NCBI GenBank assembly: GCA_021808665.1
Contig: JAKBBA010000010.1
Location: forward strand, 1-64,000
Source: Actinomycetes bacterium
GTDB taxonomy: Bacteria; Actinomycetota; Acidimicrobiia; Acidimicrobiales; Palsa-688
Direction of reading: 5' to 3'
DNA: 64,000 bases
In this document: positions 1-8,608 of the stretch, piece after piece
Layout of the letters: each line of letters starts with the position of its first letter
How positions within the stretch are numbered: position 1 is the stretch's first letter
Translations under genes and position numbers: made by a program
Notes under the pieces: model-generated
What the model was told of the DNA's origin: nothing
The model's input: only the letters and a program-made list of their open reading frames with translations
Databases searched by the model: none

Positions 1-56
1 GCTTCCCGGTCTCGCATGCGAGTAGGTTCCGCATCGCCTAGCGTGTTAGCGACGAC

Positions 57-128
57 CGGGGAGTAGCGCAGTGGTAGCGCGCCTGCTTTGGGAGCAGGAG
101 GTCGGGGGTTCGAGACCCCCCTCCCCGA
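57..128 (+). tRNA. tRNA-Pro (anticodon TGG)
   Basis: A full cloverleaf can be drawn. The acceptor strands CGGGGAG and CTCCCCG pair perfectly, the anticodon stem CCTGC/GCAGG encloses loop TTTGGGA, and the T arm has GGGGG-TTCGAGA-CCCCC. The anticodon reads TGG. No CCA is encoded. Confidence 0.96.
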
Positions 129-216
129 CTGGTACAGGTCAGGTCGGTTCGGATGGGGAGGCTTGGAGATGCGACGGCAACCACTGGTTGCTCGGGGCGC
201 TAAAGTATCGGTTATC

Positions 217-287
217 GCGGGCGTAACTCAACGGTAGAGTGTCAGCCTTCCAAGCTGGTTACGCGGGTTCGACTCCCGTCGCCCGCT
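217..287 (+). tRNA. tRNA-Gly (anticodon TCC)
   Basis: The acceptor stem GCGGGCG/CGCCCGC is perfect, the anticodon loop is CTTCCAA (TCC), and the T arm is CGGGT-TCGACTC-CCG. The gene lies 24 bases before the crotonase start and may be co-transcribed with it. No CCA is encoded. Confidence 0.96.
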
Positions 288-310
288 CTCGCATACACGC
301 AGGGGGTCGA

Positions 311-1063
311 ATGACCGAACTGGTAGGACGCACGGACCGAGGTGGAGGAGCGGTCCTGACCCTCGACTCCCCCTCCAACCGCAATGCACTATCCGCTAAG
401 CTCATTGCCGACCTTGGGCGCCACCTGGAGGCGGCCGGTTCTGACCCTGCCGTTCGCGCGATCGTTCTGAGCGGGCGGGGCAGTACATTCTGTGCTGGCG
501 CTGACCTGAGCGACCCACCGGTGCGGTCCGGTTCGGGCAGCTTCTCCGGAGTCCTCGAGTTGCTGTGGTCCTACCCTAAGCCTGTGATCGTGGCGATCAA
601 CGGCCATGTACGAGCTGGTGGCCTGGGGTTGGTCGGGTGCGGCGACATCGTAGTATCCGCTCACAGCGCCACCTTTGCGTTCAGCGAGGTGCGCATCGGC
701 GTCGCACCGGCGATGATCTCGGTCCTCTGCCTTCGCAAGATGACGGCCTCATATGCAGCCCGCTACATGCTCACCGGCGAGGTCTTCTCCCCTGAGGAAG
801 CCCGCCAGGCGGGTCTTGTCAACTCGGTCGTGGCCGACGAAGACCTCTTCGGCGCTGTCGACGACCATCTCGACCAGCTGTCGCTGTGCGAGCCCGGCGC
901 CCTGTCGGTCACCCGCTCCCTCCTGAGGGAAGTACCGTTGCGCGGCGTCCACGAGGGGTTGTCCTGGGCACAGGAGATATCGGAAGGGCTCTTCTCGTCC
1001 CCGGCGGCTGCAGAGGGCATCGCCGCCTTCAAGGAGAAGCGCAAACCTTACTGGGTGAGGTAG
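311..1063 (+). CDS. enoyl-CoA hydratase/isomerase family (crotonase) protein
   Basis: A 250-residue crotonase-fold protein that would act on an acyl-CoA thioester in the cytoplasm. The first oxyanion-hole segment FCAGADL lies at residues 60-66 and the second, INGHVRAGGLGL, around 96-107. The first catalytic glutamate of classical hydratases (usually in a GGGCEL segment) is replaced by glycine here. The second is kept in FSEVRIG, near residue 126. That pattern is common in actinobacterial EchA paralogues and leaves the exact reaction open (hydratase, isomerase or lyase). The start at 311 is chosen because AGGGGG precedes it; a longer frame to 239 would run into tRNA-Gly. It converges on the molybdenum hydroxylase operon, 42 bases away. 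Confidence 0.88.
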   Translation: MTELVGRTDRGGGAVLTLDSPSNRNALSAKLIADLGRHLEAAGSDPAVRAIVLSGRGSTFCAGADLSDPPVRSGSGSFSGVLELLWSYPKPVIVAINGHVRAGGLGLVGCGDIVVSAHSATFAFSEVRIGVAPAMISVLCLRKMTASYAARYMLTGEVFSPEEARQAGLVNSVVADEDLFGAVDDHLDQLSLCEPGALSVTRSLLREVPLRGVHEGLSWAQEISEGLFSSPAAAEGIAAFKEKRKPYWVR

Positions 1064-1105
1064 CCGGCGCGGCCAAGGGGCTGTCGGCTCCGCCACCGAA
1101 TGGGG

Positions 1106-3391
1106 TCAGCGGCCCAATGCAAGGTCCTGAGGGCGGACTGGGACTCTCGTCACGTCCAGGCCGGTGGCTGCTCGGATCGCTGCCGCTACCGCCGGGCCCG
1201 ATGAGATCGTGGGGGGCTCCCCGACGCCTTTCGCCCCGAAAGGCGCTCCCGGCTCGGGCTGTTCGATCAACGTTGCGGCGACCTCGGGCACGTCCAGGGC
1301 GGTCGGGATAAGGTAGTCGGTGAACGAAGGGTTGCGCACTCGACCTTCGTCTAGGACGATCTCCTCCATCACGGCCAGTCCTATACCTTGAGCGATCCCG
1401 CCTTCTATCTGACCTGTCACCTGGACCGGGTTCAGAGCCTTCCCGACGTCTTGACCCGTGGTCACCTGGACCACTCTCACCAAGCCGAGCTCGGGGTCTA
1501 CGTCGACGACGGCCCGGTGTGCTGCGAACATCAGGGAGAGCATCGCGTCACCCTGGCCGTCGGCTCCCAGAGGTTGTGTCGTCGCATGATGGAACTCGTG
1601 CTCAGCTTCGAGCGGTCCCGCCGCCAGCAACGACGGCATCGACACCCTCTGAGCGGTCGACTCGCGGGTGACTTCCCCGTCGCTCATGGTCAGCTCTGCC
1701 GATGGGCAATCCAACTCACCCGCGGCGAGCTCGAGAAGGGAGTCCCTGAGCGTCATACAGACGTGCTCGATAGCTCCTCCGCTCATCCAGGTCTGGCGGG
1801 ACGCGCTGGACGAACCGGCCGACCCGATGTCCGCAGTTCCCGCTGGCGCCAGGACGACTTGATCCACGCCGAGTAGGTCCCGGACGATCTGCGAGGCAAG
1901 AGTGACAAAGCCCTGACCGACCTCTGCCGTGGCAATCACGACAGTCGCGACCGGTTCTCCTTGCGGGCTCAAGTCGAGTCGTATCCGAGCCGTGGTGTAG
2001 TCGTCGTAGCCTTCGGAGTAGGCGAGGTTCTTGAAGCCGACGGCCACTCCGACTCCCCTGCGGACATCACTGATATCGGCGGTCATTCCGGCGCCACCTG
2101 GGAGAGACATCATCTCCGCTGCAGAGTCCAGAGGCACTGGCAGAGGATGTGACACAGCCGCTCTGATCACTTCTTCTACAGGTGCTGTCCCCTTGATCAC
2201 CTGGCCGGTGATCATCTTGTCGTTTCTTCTAAGCACGTTCCTCAGGCGAAACTGCACCGGGTCCATGCCTAGCTCAGCGGCGAGCTTGTCCATCTGAGCT
2301 TCGTGCCCGTAACAGACTTGCACCGCCCCGAAACCGCGCATCGCGCCGCATGGCGGGTTGTTGGTTCGCACAGCCCATCCCTCCACCTTTGCATTTGCCA
2401 GTCGGTACGGTCCTGCTGCGAAACAGACAGCGTTTGATATGACAGCGTTGCTGGACGAAAGATAGGCGCCGCCGTCCAAGATGATGCGCGCTTCCACGTT
2501 GACCAGTTCGCCGTCGCGGTTGGCGTGGTGGCGGTACCACATCTTGGCCGGGTGACGGTGCACGTGACCGAAGAAGGATTCGTCGCGACCGTAGACCATC
2601 TTCACCGGACGTCCGGTTCTCAGTGCCAGCAGACATGCGTGGATCTGCAGGCTCACGTCCTCACGTCCACCGAACGCTCCGCCGACCCCTGCGAGGCTCA
2701 CTCGTACCATTCGGGGGTCCATAGCGAGGCTCTCGGCGATCTGGTCCCTGTCAGCGTGCAACCATTGCGTCGCGACGTAGAGGTCGACGCCGCCGTCCAA
2801 GGCCGGGACCGCTAGCCCCGATTCGGGACCCATAAACGCCTGGTCTTGCATTCCGACCTCGTAGGTACCTTCTACGACGACGTCACCGACGATCGTTGGA
2901 TCCCCCGTGCGTATGGCGATGTGACGGAACACGTTGCCGTCGGGATGTATCGCAGGTGCCTCCACAGCCTCCTCGGCCACGACCAGAGGCACAAGGGGTT
3001 CGTAGTCGACCCGAATGACTGCGGCAGCCCGACGTGCAGTGTCGGGGTGGTCCGCTGCTACAGCAGCTATTGGCTCTCCGTGGTAGCGGACCACGTCGGA
3101 AGCGAACACCGGCTGGTCCGCTCGCTCCAACCCGAACGTCCTGCGACCCGGTACGTCCTGGGCGCTAATCACCGCCCTCACACCGGGGATGGCCAATGCT
3201 GGCGAGACGTCGATACCTTTGATCAGGGCCGCCGGGTACGGACTGCGCAGAGTCCGACCCCACAGCATCCCGTCCATCCACATGTCGGAGGAGAAGGCGA
3301 ACTCGCCTTTTGCTTTGGGTCCGCCGTCTGGCCTCAGGACGCTTGCGCCGAGTTGCGAGCCTCGGCGGCGCATCGTCGAAGGGCTAAGCAT
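1106..3391 (-). CDS. molybdenum hydroxylase large subunit, xanthine dehydrogenase type (Moco-binding)
   Basis: A 761-residue catalytic subunit of a xanthine oxidase-family enzyme, which hydroxylates a heterocycle or aldehyde at a molybdopterin-cytosine or molybdopterin centre. The N-terminal part has the family opening (RPDGGPKAKGEFAFSSD, LRSPYPAA). The middle has GGAFGGRED and PPCGAMRGFGAVQ. The C-terminus carries the catalytic glutamate segment GAKGVGEPP. The CO dehydrogenase active-site loop (AYxCSFR) is absent, and the CGAMRGFG loop resembles PucD/Xdh-type enzymes, so a purine or other N-heterocycle is the likely substrate (inference). Its ATG overlaps the 3' end of the iron-sulfur subunit gene by 8 bases. 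It is the last gene of a five-gene minus-strand operon. Confidence 0.9.
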   Translation of the reverse strand: MLSPSTMRRRGSQLGASVLRPDGGPKAKGEFAFSSDMWMDGMLWGRTLRSPYPAALIKGIDVSPALAIPGVRAVISAQDVPGRRTFGLERADQPVFASDVVRYHGEPIAAVAADHPDTARRAAAVIRVDYEPLVPLVVAEEAVEAPAIHPDGNVFRHIAIRTGDPTIVGDVVVEGTYEVGMQDQAFMGPESGLAVPALDGGVDLYVATQWLHADRDQIAESLAMDPRMVRVSLAGVGGAFGGREDVSLQIHACLLALRTGRPVKMVYGRDESFFGHVHRHPAKMWYRHHANRDGELVNVEARIILDGGAYLSSSNAVISNAVCFAAGPYRLANAKVEGWAVRTNNPPCGAMRGFGAVQVCYGHEAQMDKLAAELGMDPVQFRLRNVLRRNDKMITGQVIKGTAPVEEVIRAAVSHPLPVPLDSAAEMMSLPGGAGMTADISDVRRGVGVAVGFKNLAYSEGYDDYTTARIRLDLSPQGEPVATVVIATAEVGQGFVTLASQIVRDLLGVDQVVLAPAGTADIGSAGSSSASRQTWMSGGAIEHVCMTLRDSLLELAAGELDCPSAELTMSDGEVTRESTAQRVSMPSLLAAGPLEAEHEFHHATTQPLGADGQGDAMLSLMFAAHRAVVDVDPELGLVRVVQVTTGQDVGKALNPVQVTGQIEGGIAQGIGLAVMEEIVLDEGRVRNPSFTDYLIPTALDVPEVAATLIEQPEPGAPFGAKGVGEPPTISSGPAVAAAIRAATGLDVTRVPVRPQDLALGR

Positions 3392-3914
3392 CTACCCGCC
3401 TCTCTTGGACTAGGCGCACTGCCTCTAGGATCCTCCCGTAACCTGTGCAGCGACAAAGGTTACCCGACAGGGCTTCGCGCACCTCCAAGCCGCCCGCGCC
3501 AGGTCTTCGACTCAGAAGGTCGTGGACGGCTACCACAAGGCCTGGGGTGCAGAACCCACATTGCACGGCTCCCGCCTCGACGAAGCAGCTTTGGATGTCG
3601 TCCACCAAGCCCGACGCGTTAAGACCTTCGACCGTGGTCACTTCGGAGCCTTCGGCGTCGACGGCTAGCACACAGCAGGCGCACACGACCTCACCGTCAA
3701 GAAGGACAGAGCATGACCCGCATTCCCCCTGTTCGCATGCGTTCTTGGAGCCGGGAAGACCCAGCCTCTCCCGAAGCACGTAGAGAAGGGTCTCGCCGAC
3801 CCAGGAGCCCTCCACCACGCGCTCGGCACCGTTGAGGATTATCGAGTAAGGGTCCACCGGCTCGAATGCACCCGCCGCTGCGCCGGCCTGCGATGACACT
3901 GCTTCACGCAACAC
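3384..3914 (-). CDS. molybdenum hydroxylase small subunit, [2Fe-2S] protein
   Basis: A 176-residue electron-transfer subunit with both iron-sulfur clusters of the family. The ferredoxin-like part has CEQGECGSCSVLLDGEVVCAC, and the helical part has QCGFCTPG and LSGNLCRCTGYGRI. Length and motif order match CoxS/XdhC/PucE subunits. The first 20 or so residues (a GTG start at 3914) are poorly constrained, and a later start is possible. The gene overlaps both neighbours by about 10 bases, as expected for translational coupling of the three subunits. Confidence 0.93.
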   Translation of the reverse strand: MLREAVSSQAGAAAGAFEPVDPYSIILNGAERVVEGSWVGETLLYVLRERLGLPGSKNACEQGECGSCSVLLDGEVVCACCVLAVDAEGSEVTTVEGLNASGLVDDIQSCFVEAGAVQCGFCTPGLVVAVHDLLSRRPGAGGLEVREALSGNLCRCTGYGRILEAVRLVQERRVDA

Positions 3915-4749
3915 GGGTCAAACTCCTCCTCATAGCCCGTGCCGCGATTACGGCCACGGCACGCCTTCTGTAGTCTGCGGTACTGCGATGGTCGGTGATC
4001 GGCCTGGCTGCTTCGGCCGCGAGCTCCCCGAAACGTTCGACTTCAGCCCTCGATGCGCTCAAGTCCTCCCAGTCGATCGCATCGGAGATCATCTCCTCAG
4101 CGTTCCTAGCCCTGATCGGGACAGGGCCCACCGAACCCAGGCCGCATCGGACACTCCGCGCTTGGAGGTCCACCACGACCGCCGCCGAAGCTATCGATAT
4201 CACCATGGCATTACGGGTCCCTACTTTGAGAAACTGTTGAGGCCCTACGATTCTCGGCACGACGACTTCCGCAACGAGCTCGCCAGGGCCTATCGTCGTG
4301 GTTTTCACTCCGGTTATCAACTCACCAAGGGGCACTACCCGGCGATCTTGGCTGCTCACGAGTACGACTTCGGCGTCGAGAGCCGCCAGCAGTGGGAGCG
4401 TGTCGCCCGCAGGGCTGGCAGTGGCGACATTCCCACCCAAGGTCCCGGCATTTCGTATCTGGGGCGAACCGACCGTTCGTGCTGCGGCTGCCAGGGCCGG
4501 TAGTACGCCCGAGAGGCGCCTGACCATTTCGCTGTAGGTCGTACCGGCACCTATGCGGATCTTCTCCTGACCCACGTCCAAGTGTCTCAGTTCGGCGACC
4601 CTGCGCAGGCAGACAACCCCATCGGGCCGACGGTGGCCGTAGTTGACCTCGACGCAGAAGTCGGTCCCTCCGGCCAGCAACCGCGACCTTGGGTTCTCAT
4701 CGAGAGCTGACACCGCATCGCTAATCGTCCTCGGAAGAGCAACCCTCAT
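3904..4749 (-). CDS. molybdenum hydroxylase medium subunit, FAD-binding
   Basis: A 281-residue FAD subunit (CoxM/XdhB/PucC family) that passes electrons from the iron-sulfur clusters to NAD+ or another acceptor. The pyrophosphate-binding segment LLAGGTDF lies near residues 24-31, and the second FAD segment RNAGTLGGNVATASPAGD is around 98-115. The C-terminal CO_deh_flav_C-type region is present. ATG 4749 has GGGAGG about 10 bases upstream. A 115-base gap separates it from dpaL upstream; no terminator was seen there, so it is probably in the same transcript. Confidence 0.92.
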   Translation of the reverse strand: MRVALPRTISDAVSALDENPRSRLLAGGTDFCVEVNYGHRRPDGVVCLRRVAELRHLDVGQEKIRIGAGTTYSEMVRRLSGVLPALAAAARTVGSPQIRNAGTLGGNVATASPAGDTLPLLAALDAEVVLVSSQDRRVVPLGELITGVKTTTIGPGELVAEVVVPRIVGPQQFLKVGTRNAMVISIASAAVVVDLQARSVRCGLGSVGPVPIRARNAEEMISDAIDWEDLSASRAEVERFGELAAEAARPITDHRSTADYRRRAVAVIAARAMRRSLTRVA

Positions 4750-4864
4750 CAGTCCCGAACCTCCCGTCGCAGCGGAGCATCTCGTAGATCCATCGTCAGC
4801 CCAACTTTACATTCTGTCAAAGGCATTCCCGGTACCGCGCACCTGTCGCAAGAAGAGAGGGGTG

Positions 4865-6118
4865 TCACGCCGGCTGCAGAAGCCCGTCAGCCGGACCGAC
4901 GACCTCGACGCCCAAGATCCGCCGCCATTCCTGTGGGTCCGTGACACTCTCCGTTACCAGCACAAGCGCCGTCGTCCCAGTGGTGAACAGCAACTCCTCC
5001 GAGCGAATGGCCGACCGGACCGCCCTCAAACCGCCGAGCGCTGCGGCACCCGTCTCACCTGCGCACACCCCCGCCACTGCGAGGTCCCGGACCGCATCGC
5101 GCGCCCAGTCGTCTCCGATAGCGACGACTGCGTCGAGACCGGCCACGACTGTCGGCCATGCGACCGCCGACGGCGTTCCACAGTTCAGCCCTGCCATGAT
5201 CGACCTGTGGGGGCCGGGAACGCTCACAGGTGACCCAGCGCGCAGTGATGCCGCTACGCATGCCGCGTCTGAGGGCTCCACGCCTAGTATCGACGGTGCT
5301 GTATCCGGGCCACTGCCTGGAACTCCGGAACGGAAGTGCTTCACCGCTGCCGCGGCGAGAGCCCCGACACCGACCGGGACTACGATGGTGTCGGGAACAG
5401 CGACACCATCGTAGGAGAGCGCTTCGTCTATCTCTTGGAACATCGTCGAATAGCCCTCAATGACCCACTCGGGCACGTCTGTGTAGCCGGGCCAGCTCGT
5501 GTCAGACACGACAAGGCACCTTGGACCCGCTTCTTCCGCCGATCGGGCGACGGCGTCGTCGTAGTCGCCGTCGACCTCTATCAGCTCCGCACCTTCGCTG
5601 CGGATGGCGTCCATCCGGGCTTGTGCCGTTCCAGACGGGACGAAGATCCGGGCGTTCAACCCCACGAGGCGTGCCATGCGCGCAACGGCTCTCCCATGGT
5701 TCCCGTCGGTCGCGGCGACGAGGGTAAGGGGCCCTGCACAGGCAAGGACTCTGGCGAGGTCGCCGACGTCAGTCCACGGAGCGGGTTCTGCGCCTAGGTG
5801 GACGCTCAGAGCCCTGTAGGTGGCCCAAGAAGCTCCCAACATCTTGAAGGAAGGCAACCCAAACCGGTCCGACTCGCATTTGACTAAAAGCCCCTTCAAG
5901 CCCAGTTGGTCGGCCAGAGCGGGTACCGAAAGCAAAGGAGTGCTGCGGTAACCGGGAAGCCTTCGATGGAAGTCGCGTGGAGAGAGGCTCATGGGCGTTC
6001 CCGTGGACCACTGCTTCGCCGTAGCGCGGACGCTGGGCCCGGGCTCCCCTCGTCCCGTGGACTCGGAGCGCCGGGCGGGGTTCAATACCAGCGCCGGCGC
6101 GGTCCTCACGCTGTCCAT
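4865..6118 (-). CDS. dpaL: diaminopropionate ammonia-lyase (PLP enzyme)
   Basis: A 417-residue fold-type II PLP enzyme of the YgeX/DpaL family, which converts 2,3-diaminopropionate to pyruvate and ammonia. The PLP lysine is in the segment [21 protein letters not shown] binds the cofactor phosphate region, and [12 protein letters not shown] is characteristic of the family. ATG 6118 is preferred because the frame upstream of it reads through the LLM gene with no homology; this start overlaps the end of that gene by 13 bases. Co-location with a xanthine dehydrogenase recalls the E. coli xdh-ygeW-ygeX-ygeY region linked to purine breakdown. The same pathway role here is inferred. Confidence 0.87.
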   Translation of the reverse strand: MDSVRTAPALVLNPARRSESTGRGEPGPSVRATAKQWSTGTPMSLSPRDFHRRLPGYRSTPLLSVPALADQLGLKGLLVKCESDRFGLPSFKMLGASWATYRALSVHLGAEPAPWTDVGDLARVLACAGPLTLVAATDGNHGRAVARMARLVGLNARIFVPSGTAQARMDAIRSEGAELIEVDGDYDDAVARSAEEAGPRCLVVSDTSWPGYTDVPEWVIEGYSTMFQEIDEALSYDGVAVPDTIVVPVGVGALAAAAVKHFRSGVPGSGPDTAPSILGVEPSDAACVAASLRAGSPVSVPGPHRSIMAGLNCGTPSAVAWPTVVAGLDAVVAIGDDWARDAVRDLAVAGVCAGETGAAALGGLRAVRSAIRSEELLFTTGTTALVLVTESVTDPQEWRRILGVEVVGPADGLLQPA

Positions 6119-7107
6119 CCCGAAAAGGCGTCGATCATAGCCTTCACGTCGCCAAGCGGGTAGAGGATCGGGCAGGTGCAACCTGCGCTCAAGTAGTCCC
6201 CGACTCGTTTGCGGGCCTGCTCTGGCGTGCCGGAGGCCGTGAGCATCCTCACCACGTCGTCGGGGACGAGGCGCGAAGCTGCCTCGACTTGCTCGTGGGT
6301 AGCCGGCCAGGTGAGGATCTCGCCTACAGCGTCGAGAAGGGACTGCGGAACCCCCGAAGCCGCCATGATGTGCGGCTGCTGGCCCAGATACTGCGTCACC
6401 ATCATTCGGGCCATATCCAAGGCGACAGCTTCGTCCTCGTGAACGGAGCACACTACAAGCTGAGGACGGTCGATGTCTTGCATCCGCCGGCCGGAAGCGC
6501 TCAGACCGATCTGCAGGTGCTCCATTGCCCGCTGGTTGTAGTCGGGGGAGACCAGGTAGTTCAACACGACCCCGTCGGCTATCTCGCCGGCCAGTTCCAT
6601 CATCTTCATTCCGGTCGCACCTATATATATCGGGACGTCCTTAGCCTTGCGCTCCTGGTAGACGTAGTCGAGCTCGACCCCTTCAAGGTGCACCCACTCC
6701 CCGTGGAAGGTGACCGTCTCGTTGTTGAGCAGGGCTCTTACGGCTGTTACCACTTCCCTCATGACTGTGAGAGGGCGAGCCCTGGTGATCCCGACCTTCG
6801 ATGCGAGGGGATCCCACCAGGCTCCAAGACCAAGGATCACCCTCCCCGGAGCGAGATCGTCGAGCGTGGAGAAAGTAGCTGCGAGGCGAGCAGGGTTCCT
6901 CGACCAGCAATCGGAGACGCCCGATCCGAGCCGGATACGCTCAGTCACCGCGCCGTAGGCGGCAAGAGGAACTGTCGCTTCTCTCACGAGGCGGCTCTCG
7001 GCCTGCCACACGGCGTCGAAGCCCCGCTGCTCGGCATACCGGACGAAGTCCATGCCCTCTCTGATGCCGTGAGCGTCCTGGAGATACAACGCGCTTGGGG
7101 TCGTCAT
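6106..7107 (-). CDS. LLM-class (luciferase-like) F420- or flavin-dependent oxidoreductase
   Basis: A 333-residue TIM-barrel oxidoreductase of the luciferase-like family. Visible family features are [12 protein letters not shown] near the N-terminus, the [10 protein letters not shown] segment, and [11 protein letters not shown] followed by a TVMREVV helix, as in F420-dependent Mer-like reductases. The substrate cannot be told. ATG 7107 is chosen because GGAGAGG lies 8-14 bases upstream; the longer frame to 7161 has no such site. It is the first gene of the dpaL-molybdenum hydroxylase operon, and a palindrome precedes it. Confidence 0.85.
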   Translation of the reverse strand: MTTPSALYLQDAHGIREGMDFVRYAEQRGFDAVWQAESRLVREATVPLAAYGAVTERIRLGSGVSDCWSRNPARLAATFSTLDDLAPGRVILGLGAWWDPLASKVGITRARPLTVMREVVTAVRALLNNETVTFHGEWVHLEGVELDYVYQERKAKDVPIYIGATGMKMMELAGEIADGVVLNYLVSPDYNQRAMEHLQIGLSASGRRMQDIDRPQLVVCSVHEDEAVALDMARMMVTQYLGQQPHIMAASGVPQSLLDAVGEILTWPATHEQVEAASRLVPDDVVRMLTASGTPEQARKRVGDYLSAGCTCPILYPLGDVKAMIDAFSGWTA

Positions 7108-7161
7108 CGTCAAAGTCCTCTCCGGGGGATGCGGCTCGTTCCCTTCCGTCAAGGATGCCAC

Positions 7162-7184
7162 GAGCTTGACTTTTCATCAAGCTC
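7162..7184 (-). promoter_or_regulatory. perfect 8-bp palindrome upstream of the LLM/dpaL/xdh operon (candidate operator)
   Basis: GAGCTTGA (7162-7169), a 7-base spacer and TCAAGCTC (7177-7184) form a perfect inverted repeat 55 bases upstream of the LLM start. On the minus strand a TATGAT hexamer (7195-7200) precedes it, so the repeat would sit at the start of transcription, as an operator often does. On the plus strand the same repeat is followed by TTTTTT and would also work as an intrinsic terminator for antisense transcription. Which role applies is not decided by the sequence. Confidence 0.45.
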
Positions 7185-7194
7185 TTTTTTACAA

Positions 7195-7200
7195 ATCATA
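7195..7200 (-). promoter_or_regulatory. possible -10 element for the LLM/dpaL/xdh operon
   Basis: TATGAT on the minus strand differs from TATAAT at one position and lies in a short AT-rich stretch about 90 bases before the LLM ATG. The matching -35 position (TTCCCT) is poor, so this is a weak call. Confidence 0.3.
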
Positions 7201-7267
7201 CAACGAGGCTGCCCGGGAGGGAACCCCGCTCAGAAGACACGACCACGCTTTGGCTCTCTGGCAATAG

Positions 7268-7341
7268 TGCCCCCGGCAGGACTCGAACCTGCGGCCCGCT
7301 GCTTAGAAGGCAGCCGCTCTATCCAGCTGAGCTACAGGGGC
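7268..7341 (-). tRNA. tRNA-Arg (anticodon TCT)
   Basis: On the minus strand the acceptor GCCCCTG pairs with CGGGGGC (one T-G pair). The anticodon loop CTTCTAA gives TCT, and the T arm GCAGG-TTCGAGT-CCTGC is perfect. No CCA is encoded. The gene points toward the LLM operon, 161 bases away. Confidence 0.96.
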
Positions 7342-7396
7342 TTGGCTCTTAGACGATACAGCAAGCCCGCTCCCAGAGGACCGAGATAAGGGACGC

Positions 7397-8287
7397 TTGG
7401 AACTTTGCGATGATGTAGCCGTGCCCAACAGCGACATGGTGGCGAACCGAGGCGAGGCTGCCCGAGTTGGAGTTCAGCGCCCCAAGGTGATGCTCGCTGG
7501 CGACTGGCACGGCAACCGGTCCTGGGCGAGAGTCTCCTGCGAAGCAGCCGCCCAAAGCGGATGCTTCGCCATGGTTCAACTAGGCGACTTCGGCCTTTGG
7601 CCGGGTCGCGAGGACGCCTGGCTCGATCACGTGGACGGCTGTGCCCGCGACGCCGGCTTAGAGGTTGTGTGGATCGACGGAAACCACGAGAACCACGACG
7701 CCCTCGACGCTTGGCGATCCCATTCCGACGAGCGCGGTCTCGTCCGCATGAGAGATCACGTGACATGGGCAACGAGAGGGGCCCGCTGGGCATGGGAGGG
7801 GGTCCGCTTCGGTGCTCTCGGAGGCGCCGTAAGCCTGGACCGCTTTCTGAGACGAGAGGGCACTTCCTGGTGGCCTCAGGAGTCCATATCCTCAGCCGAC
7901 CTGGAACGTCTAGGCAAGGCCGGCCTGGACGTCCTTGTCACCCACACCCCACCGACTCCGCTCGAACCTCCCTCTCAGCGGTTCCCCTTCCCAGAGGCGG
8001 TACTTGCCGATGACCGGCTGGCCCGGTCGAAAGTCGACGAAGCAGTCAGGCGGACCGCTCCTGCGCTGGTAGCGCACGGACACCTGCACGTCCGTTACAC
8101 GTCGCTGAGAGAAGGCTGGCGCGTAGAGGGCCTCGCTCACGACAAGTCGACCGCAGGCGAATCCCTGGCTGTCCTCGAGCTCAGCGCCGATCTGAGGGTC
8201 TCACCCCCTCCGTCGCCGACAGAAGCCAGTCTCGGAAGGACCCTCCCAGCCGGCGCGTATGGCGAGGCTCAGGATGTGAAAGAATAG
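7397..8287 (+). CDS. calcineurin-like metallophosphoesterase
   Basis: A protein of up to 296 residues with all metal-binding blocks of the calcineurin-like phosphoesterase fold: GDWHGN (35-40), QLGDFG (61-66), DGNHENH (94-100), a histidine in VTHTPP near 183, and AHGHLH (226-231). Target unknown; such enzymes act on nucleotides, RNA or phosphoproteins. The frame opens at a TTG (7397). GTG 7421 and ATG 7436 are alternative starts, since conserved sequence begins only near residue 29 and no clear Shine-Dalgarno site marks any of them. It lies between tRNA-Arg and tRNA-His, ending 8 bases before the latter. Confidence 0.8.
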   Translation: MELCDDVAVPNSDMVANRGEAARVGVQRPKVMLAGDWHGNRSWARVSCEAAAQSGCFAMVQLGDFGLWPGREDAWLDHVDGCARDAGLEVVWIDGNHENHDALDAWRSHSDERGLVRMRDHVTWATRGARWAWEGVRFGALGGAVSLDRFLRREGTSWWPQESISSADLERLGKAGLDVLVTHTPPTPLEPPSQRFPFPEAVLADDRLARSKVDEAVRRTAPALVAHGHLHVRYTSLREGWRVEGLAHDKSTAGESLAVLELSADLRVSPPPSPTEASLGRTLPAGAYGEAQDVKE

Positions 8288-8295
8288 GCCCTCTT

Positions 8296-8373
8296 GGTGG
8301 CCGTAGCTCAGTTGGTTAGAGCGCCAGGTTGTGGCCCTGGAGGTCGGGGGTTCAAGTCCCCTCGGTCACCCCA
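8296..8373 (+). tRNA. tRNA-His (anticodon GTG), CCA encoded
   Basis: The acceptor GTGGCCG pairs with CGGTCAC. The additional 5' G (8296) opposite C8370 is the histidine identity element. The anticodon loop TTGTGGC reads GTG, and CCA is encoded at 8371-8373. Confidence 0.96.
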
Positions 8374-8532
8374 TTTCGACACCGCTCGGGGTTCCACCGT
8401 TTGGCTCAGGTCGGCGGCCGGGGCCGGGCGGGCCGATCTTCGAGTGCTGAGAGACACAGGGTCCGTAGTGGAGTATCATCTTCTGCGGCCGTTGCGCGAT
8501 GTGGGTATGTAGACAATCGCAACGCGGTGCAA

Positions 8533-8604
8533 GCGCCTCTAGCTCAATGGCAGAGCAACGGACTCTTAATCCGCAGGTTCTGGGTTCGAATCCCAGGGGG
8601 CGCA
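8533..8604 (+). tRNA. tRNA-Lys (anticodon CTT)
   Basis: The acceptor GCGCCTC pairs with GGGGCGC, the anticodon loop CTCTTAA gives CTT, and the T arm CTGGG-TTCGAAT-CCCAG is perfect. Its last base lies only four bases before the ATG of the next gene. Confidence 0.96.
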
Positions 8605-8608
8605 CAAC

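Noticed and set aside
1..300. Integrated element at the tRNA-Pro/tRNA-Gly genes
   Set aside because: No integrase, repeated tRNA 3' end or other attachment-site sign was found near any tRNA in the window.
389..664. Opposite-strand frames over the crotonase and many other genes
   Set aside because: They lack recognisable domains and ribosome binding sites, and occur as expected for GC-rich coding DNA.
1106..4749. Aerobic CO dehydrogenase (coxLMS)
   Set aside because: The large subunit lacks the AYxCSFR active-site loop and carries a CGAMRGFG loop of xanthine dehydrogenase type.
6119..6451. N-terminal extension of the dpaL frame
   Set aside because: The extra 111 codons are an out-of-frame reading of the LLM gene, and ATG 6118 gives the normal family length.
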